A DNA stretch of 64,000 nt from Chlorops oryzae. Taxonomy: Eukaryota > Arthropoda > Insecta > Diptera > Chloropidae. Position numbers and translations under genes: made by a program. Location: contig CM035806.1 of NCBI GenBank assembly GCA_020466095.1, forward strand, positions 98,163,457-98,227,456, read 5' to 3'. Of this stretch, positions 25,201-32,401 are shown in pieces (the stretch's first letter is position 1; every line of letters begins with the position of its first letter). The notes under the pieces were generated by a model. That model was given only the letters and a program-made list of their open reading frames with translations. It searched no databases and had not been told where the DNA came from.

Positions 25201-27901
25201 TACGCTGAGAGGGATGTGTCTGTATCTTCATACTGAGATTCATCCCAGTTTCCTTCGTTTTGAAATTAGAACTACTCATTGTACAAATTATTTCACGTTG
25301 GTATAAGAACTATTTGTACAGACTATCCTCCGTATTTGCGAATTTTGTATTTTGCAACGTTTTGATGGCATATATCTATATCAAACATCCCGATAGTTTT
25401 TGCGTTTTATTGTGTCCTGCAAACACTAAAAGAGCGACAATTCATAAGCACAAATTGAAAATAAAAATCGTAAGAAATAAAAATTAAAAACAAAAGGAAA
25501 AAAACCTTTTTAGAGTTTCCTGTGGAATCCTAGTTAACTTTTCCGTAGATTTGACTTTAGTGAGTGTTTACTTTTGTGAGTCTATTGTATACACGGACGC
25601 GACAAAAACTTTACTTTTTCAGGAAATGCCCATATGATTAAATTTACTATTTTTTCATATTTGAACATGAATATGAGCGTGCTTCTTGCATAGAAATTGA
25701 AATTTTACTTAGGGCCAATATTACCAAGCATATTTAAAAAAAATTTAACATTAAAATTAAAATTTTTTAAAAATAAATTTCCCTTTCAATATCGAATTTT
25801 TTTAAGCATTGAAATTTACGGCAGTAACGTCTACTTCCAGTTCTGTGACTACATTTGACAGCTAATTAGATTGTTCTTTTTAAAAACGGAATCTATAGTC
25901 ATTCTAACGACTGTTTCGTACTCCAAATTGCTGCCCTGTAGGTTAGATTAGGTTAGGTTGTAGGGGCCGCCCACCAGGAAGGTGGCGCACTTAGAGCAAG
26001 GAAGGTCCATTGTGTTACCCACGGATTCAGGACACCTATTTAATAAACCATTTTGTTTGCTCAATAAAGCTTGCTATCCTCACAGGGTTAAGTTCCCCGA
26101 GTTCCGATAGGGAGTGAAAGAAGTAATATCCCAAGGTTTTAAATCTCAGTTTAGCAAAGGCTGGGCAGTGCAGGAAAAGGTGCTGAGGAGTTTCCTCCTC
26201 CTCCTCATCCTTACAACTCCTGCAAAAATCGAAGGCAGGTGCCCGTAGCCTTCTGGCGTGGGGACCTATGAGACAGTGACCGGTCAACAGTCCGACTGTC
26301 ACCGAAAGACGCGTTTTTGACATCCTGAGTAATTCCTCAGTCCATTTATGCCCTATGCGTGGCCAAGTTAGTCTAGCTTTCTCACAAAAACCTCCGCTTT
26401 CCCATCTCTCTTGAAAAGACCTGTTGGCCCATTCCTCAATGAGAAGGCGACAGGTAGCAAGAGGAACCTCTGTTTGCTCGCCTGTTCGTGGAGCCGTCAG
26501 AGTGGTGCCGTGTCTGGCCAGCTCATCAGCTGTACAGTTCCCAGGAATATCGCTATGTACAGGTACCCATACGATCTCTATTTGGAAGTACTTTCCCATC
26601 TCAGAGAAAAGGGACAGACACTTATTGACCGCAAAGGAGTCGAGTGATTTAATTGCTGCCTGACTATCAGTAAAAATACTAACTCTTGTGTGAGTTATCA
26701 CAGCTGCCCTGTGAACTCGAATGCTTTTAGTCCTGTCTATCGTATTGTGTTATTTCCAAAAACTGCATTTTTTTTTTTGAAAATTATTTCTTTGAATTTT
26801 TCCAAACAGCTGGTTTTGAAAATCGAACTCAAAATTTGATCATCATATTCATTAAACTCGTCTACGTGCCGAGGTGAGATTTAATAAATATATTTGAACA
26901 GATTTTATTTTTAAAAATTGGAACTGGCAGTAAAATAACCAATAAGGGCTTTATTATTTTATAAAATTTTTAAATTAAATATGCTTGGTAATTTGGCCGC
27001 TGTATTATTCCCTATAAAATGTATGCAATCATCCCTATAATATTGGCAAGGGAAACTGAGCCTATTAGGCCATGTACATCTTTATACCCGTTTATACACG
27101 CATCCGCCTCCACGAGCTCGAAATTTGCTACCCGAATAGTCGTCAAAGAAATAAATAAATAAATAAATTATATTTAATTGCAATATGAAGCAACAGATTA
27201 AGGCCCGTTTGCTATTGTTTCCGTTGAAGTTTTTCGTCTCGATATCCTCTCGAAATGTCAACACTTTCACACTATTTTTTTTTTTTTTAGGAATGCGAAA
27301 CTTTACCTTTACCTTAACTTTACAGAAACAGTACAGAACGGGCCTAAGTTTTTTCCCCCGCTCGCTATACCCTTAAAAGGATTTACGTCCACAAAATTTA
27401 ATTGAAAAAATTTTGTTATATTAAATATTATTAATTGCTTTTTATTTCTCAGAAGATCATTACGACAAACATCCTAATGAAGTTGTTAAAAATGAGGAGC
27501 TAACATACAACAGCGCAGCAAGCAGTATGCATCGGACTTGTTGGAGTTGCTGGAAAAAGCTCCTTGCACGGAATCATTTTTATTGGAAAGCAACAATGGC
27601 CAATAGCAGCAATTTTCTATTTTCACATTACTTAAAGCTTGAAACACTTGGCACACAGGCATTGTCAGCAATAGAAAATTTTCTTCTCAATTTATTAAAG
27701 CATCCGCTTATATTGTTAACGGTATTTTTTGTGACAATAGCCCATTGTGTTCTCCTTAGGTCGGCTACATTTAATTACTGCAATGCTTACACGTCTTTTG
27801 TGCCATTGCCGTTGAACGAAAAAAGGGATAGTAAAAAACAATTTGAAATTGACGCCAATAATAGCTGCCAACAACAACAACAACAACAATATATGCGGTG
27901 A
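9538..27901 (+). CDS. Ephrin: Ephrin, membrane-anchored Eph receptor ligand (gene span, four coding exons)
   Basis: Ligand of the Eph receptor tyrosine kinase, acting at the cell surface in axon guidance and cell sorting. Exons are 9538-10277, 17953-18263, 19459-20412 and 27453-27901. Phases 2, 1 and 1 join cleanly at GT/AG sites to give 817 residues. Residues 1-209 are a basic, low-complexity N-terminal extension with a poly-Ala stretch. Residues 210-231 are a hydrophobic anchor. Residues about 236-379 are the ephrin receptor-binding domain, with its cysteines in the segments HIICPVY, YETCR, AICDKP and GRCSTNN. Residues 380-668 are Asn/Gly/His-rich linker, and 752-770 are a second hydrophobic segment. 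The long N-terminus before the membrane segment matches what is known of the single Drosophila ephrin. The protein is longer than the fly orthologue (about 650 aa from memory), mostly in the linker. Introns 1 and 3 exceed 7 kb and are packed with transposons. Confidence 0.95.
10392..10653. mobile_element. MITE 'CAGCCCGATTC', copy 2 (right end decayed)
   Basis: Left end identical to copy 1; right end reads ggaatattgaggaattgagct. Starts 114 bp after the Ephrin exon 1 donor. Confidence 0.7.
11034..11777 (+). mobile_element. TTAA-inserting element, family A (GGGGGTC ends), copy 1
   Basis: TTAAGGGGGTCTTCTCATTG at the left and CAATGAGAAGACCCCCTTAA at the right. 744 bp including both TTAA. No intact ORF conserved among copies. 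Landmarks GACAAAATGGCG at 11359, AATCGGTTC at 11519 and GAGATAAACGCGTTTAAAG at 11574, at nearly the same offsets as in family B. Confidence 0.87.
12964..13704 (-). mobile_element. TTAA-inserting element, family A, copy 2 (inverted)
   Basis: Opposite orientation to copy 1, about 1.2 kb away, flanked by TTAA. Very similar to copy 1. Nested within the hAT remnant region 12718-15864. Confidence 0.87.
13899..14114 (+). pseudogene. hAT transposase N-terminal fragment, frameshifted
   Basis: HPSGAQKRKVKKK (from 13905) is a characteristic start of one hAT transposase group. After a frameshift the text continues as LLSKIPKSRNHFSAHGSD and stops at about 14114. Non-functional. Confidence 0.5.
14286..14490. 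mobile_element. Diverged short copy of the GGGCATTTCC element
   Basis: ggtatttccagaaaaaag ... gtcacgtccg at the left and aacgtccgtttggaaatacc at the right. Internal sequence aligns by eye with 28360-28562. Lies inside the hAT remnant region. Confidence 0.55.
14540..15374 (+). mobile_element. 5'-truncated non-LTR retrotransposon (RNase H and C-terminal part)
   Basis: Flanked by the direct repeat CCCTGGAAGC (14530-14539 and 15375-15384), the target duplication. It ends in (TAA)n at 15360-15374, as in I/LOA-type elements. It encodes the RNase H end (QAEVHALELC, FSDSQAAL, IPGHEGHPGNERAD) and a zinc-knuckle tail (CRLCKSEQETAEHVLCTCP). The tail frame is intact to TAG at about 15338. Confidence 0.85.
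14733..15338 (+). CDS. Non-LTR retrotransposon ORF2 C-terminal fragment (RNase H end, zinc knuckle)
   Basis: Open frame inside the truncated insertion. GHEGHPGNERADCLAK carries the last RNase H acidic residue. LLTGHCRLKYHL and C-x2-C-x8-H-x4-C follow. RT and endonuclease are absent, so it cannot transpose. Confidence 0.8.
   Translation: MYECHGLLQTLSMRNTVTLYWIPGHEGHPGNERADCLAKRGAANPFIGPEPFCGVNNSYRNDLIRKWEEKSLNECWRAHKGMRQAKRLISFTTIRAEATLNLSRNNIKIYTELLTGHCRLKYHLKKMGMINEDLCRLCKSEQETAEHVLCTCPAAARRRLACLGARIMVPQAISRFRPLEILRFYIVLNYAKGTQAAQKIF
15865..16170. other. Short inverted pair, non-coding
   Basis: ttcgggcatgtcacagaaatcgaat (from 15990) is mirrored by attggatttctgtgacatgcccgg (from about 16089), enclosing about 100 bp. 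A small foldback repeat of unknown class. Confidence 0.45.
16171..17049. repeat. Dispersed repeat with GACGGACAGACAGAC tail
   Basis: Starts caagtaagggtgttatagtc and ends gtgtcgggtataaaa. It contains repeated 'cagaccctagtactgga' and 'ccacgcccactttt' segments and a run of cagacagacggacgg (16883-16910). This style of repeat is common in fly genomes. An end fragment recurs inverted at 40925-40974. Class not assigned. Confidence 0.55.
17399..17728 (-). pseudogene. Tc1-like transposase C-terminal fragment
   Basis: The DDE signature NDPKHTA, WPLQSADMNPIEHIW is clear. The residue expected to be the second catalytic Asp (QQDNDPKHTA in the family) is Ile here (QQINDPKHTA), and the N-terminal DNA-binding part is missing. 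Dead relic in Ephrin intron 1. Confidence 0.8.
17680..17856. mobile_element. MITE 'ACGGATAAATGCAACACG', copy 1
   Basis: 177 bp with TIRs tacagtgaactacggataaa / mirrored at 17829-17856 (gttgcatttatccgtactct...). It begins inside the Tc1 relic and ends 96 bp before Ephrin exon 2. Confidence 0.8.
17953..18263 (+). CDS. Ephrin: Ephrin coding exon 2 (core of receptor-binding domain)
   Basis: Acceptor tttcag (17947-17952), donor gtaagt (18264). It encodes residues 247-350, including FRIDNTDHIIDVNKGNLAFE and the Cys-bearing strands, ending PGNDYYFI. This is the most conserved part of the gene. It lies only 96 bp downstream of a 177 bp MITE. Confidence 0.97.
18264..18577. other. Start of Ephrin intron 2, nothing recognised
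   Basis: AT-rich intron sequence between the exon 2 donor and the nested family B TTAA element. Confidence 0.4.
18578..19317 (+). mobile_element. TTAA-inserting element, family B, copy 2
   Basis: Same ends and landmarks as copy 1, flanked by TTAA. Fills most of the 1.2 kb Ephrin intron 2, ending 141 bp before exon 3. Confidence 0.87.
19459..20412 (+). CDS. Ephrin: Ephrin coding exon 3 (end of receptor-binding domain plus linker)
   Basis: Acceptor ttttacag (19451-19458), donor gtaagt (20413). It begins STSSKDDLYRRIGGRC and closes the ephrin fold with KVVFKVCC. About 290 residues rich in Asn, Gly, His and Thr follow, with His/Pro clusters and a Thr run before the donor. The linker looks disordered and is the most length-variable part of the protein. 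Confidence 0.95.
21125..21195 (-). other. tRNA-like module 1 (degenerate)
   Basis: Box A TAGCGTAATGG (21178-21188) and box B GGTTCGAGGCT (21135-21145). The T-arm and acceptor stems do not pair well, so it is not called as a tRNA gene. Confidence 0.45.
21440..21510 (-). other. tRNA-like module 2 (degenerate)
   Basis: Perfect box A TAGCTCAGTGG (21492-21502) and box B GGTTCAATCC (21449-21458), 44 bp apart. A short anticodon-like hairpin CTGT...ACAG is possible, but the D and T stems are poor. Confidence 0.45.
22089..22273. mobile_element. MITE 'ACGGATAAATGCAACACG', copy 2 (inverted)
   Basis: Reverse orientation of copy 1. The end gttgcatttatccgtagttt (…actgta) is intact; the other end is degenerate (gcatgcaacacg). 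Confidence 0.75.
22292..22535. mobile_element. hAT-type MITE 'GGGCTCGGAT', copy 3
   Basis: Same TIRs. Target duplication CTTATAAT at 22284-22291 and 22536-22543. Lies in Ephrin intron 3. Confidence 0.92.
22559..24317. mobile_element. TA-flanked element with CCCAGCCGGA TIR
   Basis: TA then CCCAGCCGGA (22561-22570); TCCGGCTGGG (24306-24315) then TA. The short TIR with a TA duplication fits the Tc1/mariner superfamily. Interior is non-coding and holds a second nested element. Confidence 0.6.
22845..23632. mobile_element. Nested element with GAGCGTCCATTAAATGATGT ends
   Basis: Left gagcgtccattaaatgatgt is mirrored imperfectly at 23608-23632 (cgtgaacatcattatatgga...). C-rich stretches next to each end (gcccccgatcc, ccctcccacc). 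Similar ends are widespread in insect genomes, from memory. Confidence 0.6.
24329..25071 (+). mobile_element. TTAA-inserting element, family A, copy 3
   Basis: TTAA-flanked and non-coding, in Ephrin intron 3, 12 bp beyond the right end of the 22559-24317 element. Confidence 0.87.
25632..25950. other. Non-coding, nothing recognised
   Basis: AT-rich intron sequence between the GGGCATTTCC end and the minus-strand retrotransposon fragment. Confidence 0.4.
25951..26745 (-). mobile_element. 5'-truncated non-LTR retrotransposon fragment (RNase H, zinc knuckle)
   Basis: The frame 26701-26036 encodes FTDSQAAIKSLDSF, VWVPVHSDIPGNCTADELAR, LLTGHCLIGPHARRL and C-x2-C ... H-x4-C (FCRSCKDEEEEETPQHLFLHC). 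About 90 bp of 3' UTR ends in acctaacctaatctaacc repeats. In VPVHSDIPGN the usual GHSGI is changed (His-Ser kept). It belongs to a different family from the copy at 14540. Confidence 0.8.
26036..26701 (-). CDS. Retrotransposon ORF2 C-terminal fragment
   Basis: 222 codons open to a stop at 26036. It holds the last RNase H motifs and the Cys/His knuckle. It lacks RT and endonuclease, so it is a fossil inside Ephrin intron 3. Confidence 0.75.
   Translation of the reverse strand: MITHTRVSIFTDSQAAIKSLDSFAVNKCLSLFSEMGKYFQIEIVWVPVHSDIPGNCTADELARHGTTLTAPRTGEQTEVPLATCRLLIEEWANRSFQERWESGGFCEKARLTWPRIGHKWTEELLRMSKTRLSVTVGLLTGHCLIGPHARRLRAPAFDFCRSCKDEEEEETPQHLFLHCPAFAKLRFKTLGYYFFHSLSELGELNPVRIASFIEQTKWFIK
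26746..27452. other. End of Ephrin intron 3, nothing certain
   Basis: AT-rich. A short (AAAT)n is near 27150-27170. No recognisable repeat ends. Confidence 0.4.
27453..27901 (+). CDS. Ephrin: Ephrin last coding exon
   Basis: Acceptor tttctcag (27445-27452). The single leftover base of exon 3 completes a Gln codon, and the frame runs to the TGA at 27899-27901. It encodes a conserved-looking Trp/Cys-rich segment (RTCWSCWKK), a second hydrophobic stretch (ILLTVFFVTIAHCVLL) and a short tail with a Gln run. A C-terminal hydrophobic segment fits the transmembrane topology reported for fly ephrin. Confidence 0.85.
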
Positions 27902-28359
27902 ACTAAGTTGAGGTAAGGCGTTCAATCAAGGTTACGGTACGAGTATACATAAATAAAATAAATTTAATTTTTAAGTACTTTAAAGCATTTAACTTAACAC
28001 GTATTCGCAAAGGATATAAAAGGAAAATTAAACAAGTCGGCCATGTTTGTTTGAATATTTAATTTCAATTTTTGTAAACATTTTCACATTTTATTATTTG
28101 AATATTGTGGCTGGAGATACATACATATATGAAAATTAATACATCGACTTGAGCATTTTGGGGTGAAAGAAATCAACCTCTATTCAAGTTATATTTACAA
28201 TAATTGAATTTAAAAAACTAACTTTAGACTGCAATATACGATATGGTATTGCTTATTAACGATGTCACAATATCACAATAAATAAACCAATTGTACCAGG
28301 TCTTTCTCATGCATATTTAGAGAAGGAGATAGGAATATGTAATAATGTACAATCGCAGT
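27902..28359 (+). other. Ephrin 3' UTR region (putative)
   Basis: Unique AT-rich sequence after the Ephrin stop. There are AATAAA-like hexamers near 27952 and 28280. No ORF or repeat is recognised. The polyadenylation site cannot be fixed. Confidence 0.35.
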
Positions 28360-28562
28360 TGGGCATTTCCAGAAAAAGTAAACTTTTTGTCGCGTCCGTA
28401 TATATCTGATTGCCATTCGGGATATGCTCTATACTTTGAAGAATATAAAAGTACGCATATGCTGTGCGAAAGTATTGAGAAGCAAAAGTACTATTTACCG
28501 CATACTTGAATTCGGGACTTCAAATTGCTCATATAAGTGTCGCGTCCGTTTGGAAATGCCCA
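28360..28562. mobile_element. Short TGGGCATTTCC element
   Basis: TGGGCATTTCC at 28360 and GGAAATGCCCA at 28552-28562 bound about 203 bp with the inner signature gtcgcgtccgt at both ends. A diverged copy lies at about 14286-14490. Confidence 0.65.
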
Positions 28563-29360
28563 GTTGTGTTCATATAAAATCAATGAATTGTACACACAAA
28601 GTATTTGATATTCAGTTTACTTCCCATATCAATACATATCGTGTACTGCTGTCTTTAAAGAATCATTGAAAATTAATTATCACCTTAAAATTTCGAATGC
28701 ATGCATTTTTTAAGGTTCAAGCCCAAACGCATTCATTTCAGATATCTTCTAAAAATTATTTCTTAATGAGTGACAAAAAACTTTACGGGAGCTATAAATT
28801 ATTCGAATCGATGCTGTGTCCAATTTAAAAGTTATAAAACTATAATTTTTATGATTTCATTGAACATCATTTTTTTGAAAAAAAAAAAAAATAAAAATAA
28901 AACTGCCAAACACTAGTATTCCAAGGGATATAACTACCTACTACATATTCCCCCAAAGAGAAAATTTTTGAATTGCGTTTGAATCTTTTTTTCAAAAGAC
29001 GACCGTTTGTGTTTATACCATAATAAGTATCTGAAATGAATATTGTGTATTTAATTTGAAATTGATGAAAAAAAAAGTTGGATTTTGTTATTTTCATTCA
29101 CTAATGGACTCAGTATTTATTCCTCTTTGCGTTTTTAACTAAAATTATTTGCAGCAAAAACTTGTAGTTTTAGATATAAACAATTACAATACTTAGGTGG
29201 AAAATAAAAAAATTTTAATATAATAAAATTAAAAAAAAAACAATACATAAAATTAAAAAAAACAATATTTAATTTTTAATATAAGATAAGTGCATAAGTT
29301 AATGACTTAAATATATAAGTAATTTTAAGTTTATAATCAATTGGAATCACATATATTTAT
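28563..29360. other. Non-coding, nothing recognised
   Basis: AT-rich unique sequence. A/T homopolymers only. Confidence 0.4.
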
Positions 29361-29620
29361 ATAACTTGATATGTAATTATATATTTATATATATTTATAT
29401 ACATATATTTATATATTTTGATATATTATTTATATAATTTATTAATTTATATAAATATTATATATATTTATATATATTTATAATATTTATATATATTATT
29501 TATTTATATATTATTTATTATATATTTTTTATATTATATATAATTTATATATATTATATTTTATATTTTATATATATTATTTATATTATATATATTATAT
29601 ATATTTATATATTTGAGTAG
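29361..29620. repeat. (TATATTTA)n-like low-complexity tract
   Basis: About 260 bp of almost pure A/T built of tatatttata and tatattat units, prone to slippage and cruciforms. Confidence 0.8.
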
Positions 29621-30527
29621 AAATATATCACGTTTTAGCTAGTACCATAAGCAAAATGATTCTATTCAGAAAACGGTAAATACTTCAAAGAGGGTGGAGG
29701 CAATACTGCTCTTCGATTAAGTTAAATTTGGCAAGATTCCTAAAAGAAAAAAAAACTGTAATTGTTATATTATCTGAAATTTGCTGCATTTATAGAATTG
29801 TAAATGTATATACTCGAATATTGAACAAATCGTAATTCAGTCAACTACTGTTCTCAAAAACAATTTGAATGGCTGTAGTATTTTAATTTTACTAAGACAC
29901 ATAAATTCATTACCATTCATTTGCATTTGATATACAAGAAAATCAGAACTTACAAATATGTATAGATGCATATTAATAAAAATTAAAATTAATGCCTGTC
30001 TGAGGAATTCATGAAAAAGGTCTTTTGAGCTTGGCAAAATCAATTACCGCATACGGTAATTAAAGCCAGACATAGGATTTAAAGTACAATTTTTTTTTTT
30101 TTTTCACAAAATCAATTCCATATTCTTGACAAGTTCGTTTCCTTCTGTTTGCAATACTGCTACTTTAACTACATTTTATATGGAAATGAATAAAAAATTA
30201 ATAGCAAGTCTTTGAGGAGATTGGTTTGGTTTATTCGCAATACATCTTTTTACGCGGAAAACTTTGCATTCTTAAATCAAAGTGTAGAGTCAGCCCATTT
30301 AAAATATATGAAATTGATTAGCGCGACACTATAACATTAAATTTTAGCCGTGCTCCTCTGTTCGAGTACGAATGTGTCTTGTGTCCATTTACAGCAGTTT
30401 TGTTTTTAGACAGATTTCTTATCGAAGAAATAGAAATATCTTGGCGTTTGAGAATGAACGTTTTTGAGGCCTCATCTTACAGTGCATACAATTATAGGTT
30501 CGTTAAATTAATTAGCTTGAGTGCCCT
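29621..30527. other. Non-coding, nothing recognised
   Basis: Searched by eye for the missing rapsyn N-terminal exons; none found. Confidence 0.4.
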
Positions 30528-31273
30528 TTAAGGGGGTCTTCTCATTGAAAACCCGTTTTTTGGACCCTTTTTAAAAAAATTCTTATTTGAAAACGCAAAG
30601 AATAATTGAAAACTTTTTTTATTTATTGTATTACAAAAGGTTCAAAGTAAATAAAAAAATTTTTTTTTGCCTCGATACGTGGGCTGTTCAAAAAGTAATG
30701 AGACTTCAAAGTTGGTGGTGAAAAAAAAGGTGCCGTCACGGCGGCCACGATTCCGGGTCTCCGGAGCGTCCGAAATGGAAAAAAAAAACGGGGTTATAAT
30801 CAGTATAGATGTAATTCTCGGGTGAACCTCAAGCTTAATTTTGTGATTTTTTTTTGACAAAATGGCGGCCATTCAAAAAAAAATTTCAATTTCGGGCTTT
30901 TTTTTTTGTAGTTTAGTGTAAAAAAAAAATAGTAAAAAATTTTTTAAAATTATGGTCGAGGTTCACCCGAGAATGGTGACAATTCTGCGTCGATTCCACT
31001 TTGTTTCATGAAAATCGGTTCAGTTGAACTGGAGATATCATGGCCGCCAGTTCGAAAAACGTGGTTTCGAGATAAACGCGTTTAAAGTTTGAAGCAACGC
31101 AAAAATTACTCGTTTTAGCGCAGATCTTGCTCGACAAAGAAGGCTATATCCTCTAAACTATTTCGAATTTCAAAAAATCCTTTTAGGGGCATATTCACAA
31201 CTACCCAAGCTATAAATAAATGCAAAAAAAAAAAGTCGAAAAAAATAGTTGCTCAATGAGAAGACCCCCTTAA
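30528..31273 (+). mobile_element. TTAA-inserting element, family A, copy 4
   Basis: TTAA-flanked, same ends and landmarks, in the Ephrin-rapsyn interval, 450 bp before the assembly gap. Confidence 0.87.
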
Positions 31274-31723
31274 TTAACAATCATTTTAACTTATTTCAAA
31301 AAATTTATAAAGCATTCATTGTTAGCTATCAAGTCTTGAAAGAATCTAGAAGATTATCGCACATCTTATTGATCATTTAAATTTCGTTCTGTTACATTAC
31401 TTTTATAACGTTTGTTCATCAATCATCATCATTAATGCATATATATATCCATGAAATATCCAAGAAAGCAAAATATTTAATCAACATAATCCGAATTTAC
31501 TTCAGATCTTTATATGCACTAAACCGCTAGTCAAACGTTTCCAAATCAGTGTTTCAGTCATATTTAAAACTCGAACAAAACTGCTGAAAAACATCTTATT
31601 TTTTGCAAGGTTTTACGTTTAGTATGCAGTCATGTTTTTTATATGCGCCTTCTCATTCAAAAACTTTCCAAAATCCCAGTGAGACTTAAAATATGATAAA
31701 GTTTTTTGTTGCGATTAAGATCC
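31274..31723. other. Non-coding sequence before the gap
   Basis: AT-rich, no ORF or repeat recognised. Ends at the assembly gap. Confidence 0.4.
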
Positions 31724-31823
31724 NNNNNNNNNNNNNNNNNNNNNNNNNNNNNNNNNNNNNNNNNNNNNNNNNNNNNNNNNNNNNNNNNNNNNNNNNNNNN
31801 NNNNNNNNNNNNNNNNNNNNNNN
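31724..31823. other. Assembly gap of 100 N
   Basis: Exactly 100 N, the conventional size for a gap of unknown length. The missing rapsyn N-terminal exons could lie here. Confidence 0.98.
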
Positions 31824-32105
31824 TCCCGTTTTCGCGCCACTTCCTCGCTACTTCTTAAAATTACCTCTAAAGGTAAAAAAAAATTTTTTTTTAATTTTAC
31901 ACAGAAAAAAACTTTCACAACAAAGAAAATAAAAATTTAAAAAATTTTTTCAGTGTATTCCCGTTTTCGCGCCACTTTATCGCTACTTCTAAAAATTACC
32001 TCTGAGTATGAGTTTTAATTAAAACAAAATTTTATTAAAATCAAAAGGTAGTTTTAGGAGATATTAACAAAAACGTAAGCCCATATAAAAACTCTCAGTA
32101 CTGAT
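31824..32105. repeat. Tandem duplication at the gap edge
   Basis: tcccgttttcgcgccact occurs at 31824 and again at about 31960, each followed by a related 'cgctacttct...aaaattacctct' stretch (period about 136 bp). A diverged copy lies at about 61845-61960. The repeat probably broke the assembly. Confidence 0.65.
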
Positions 32106-32401
32106 ATAATGCGTATGCAGAGGCATCACTTATACGGCAGGTTGGACGTTATTCAAATATTTATTTTTGCGCATGTTCGAACTGTGATGCATGATAAATA
32201 TAAAAATTTTTCGATGCATACTTTTGTGGTATTCAATTTGATGGGACTTCATGCCAAACTTCGAGCGCGATTCGGCACAGGATATCGTCATCCAATCCCA
32301 ATAATATTTAATATTTAAGCGAATAGGACCATTTAGAAAAAATAAAATATAGGGTATGCCTTAAAGGAAAATGACTTCCATTTTTTTGGGACACTCTAAT
32401 G

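Larger units (their letters stand above)
20515..25631 (-). mobile_element. Possible 5.1 kb composite element with GGGCATTTCC ends
   Basis: The end at 25631 reading inward (gggcatttcctgaaaaagta, then gtcgcgtccgtgtatac) matches the left end of the short 28360-28562 copy. The end at 20515 (gggcatttccacacgcacac) resembles that copy's right end. Subterminal actcacaaaagt motifs are also inverted (20657, 25575). It would contain four or five nested elements. Tentative. Confidence 0.4.
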
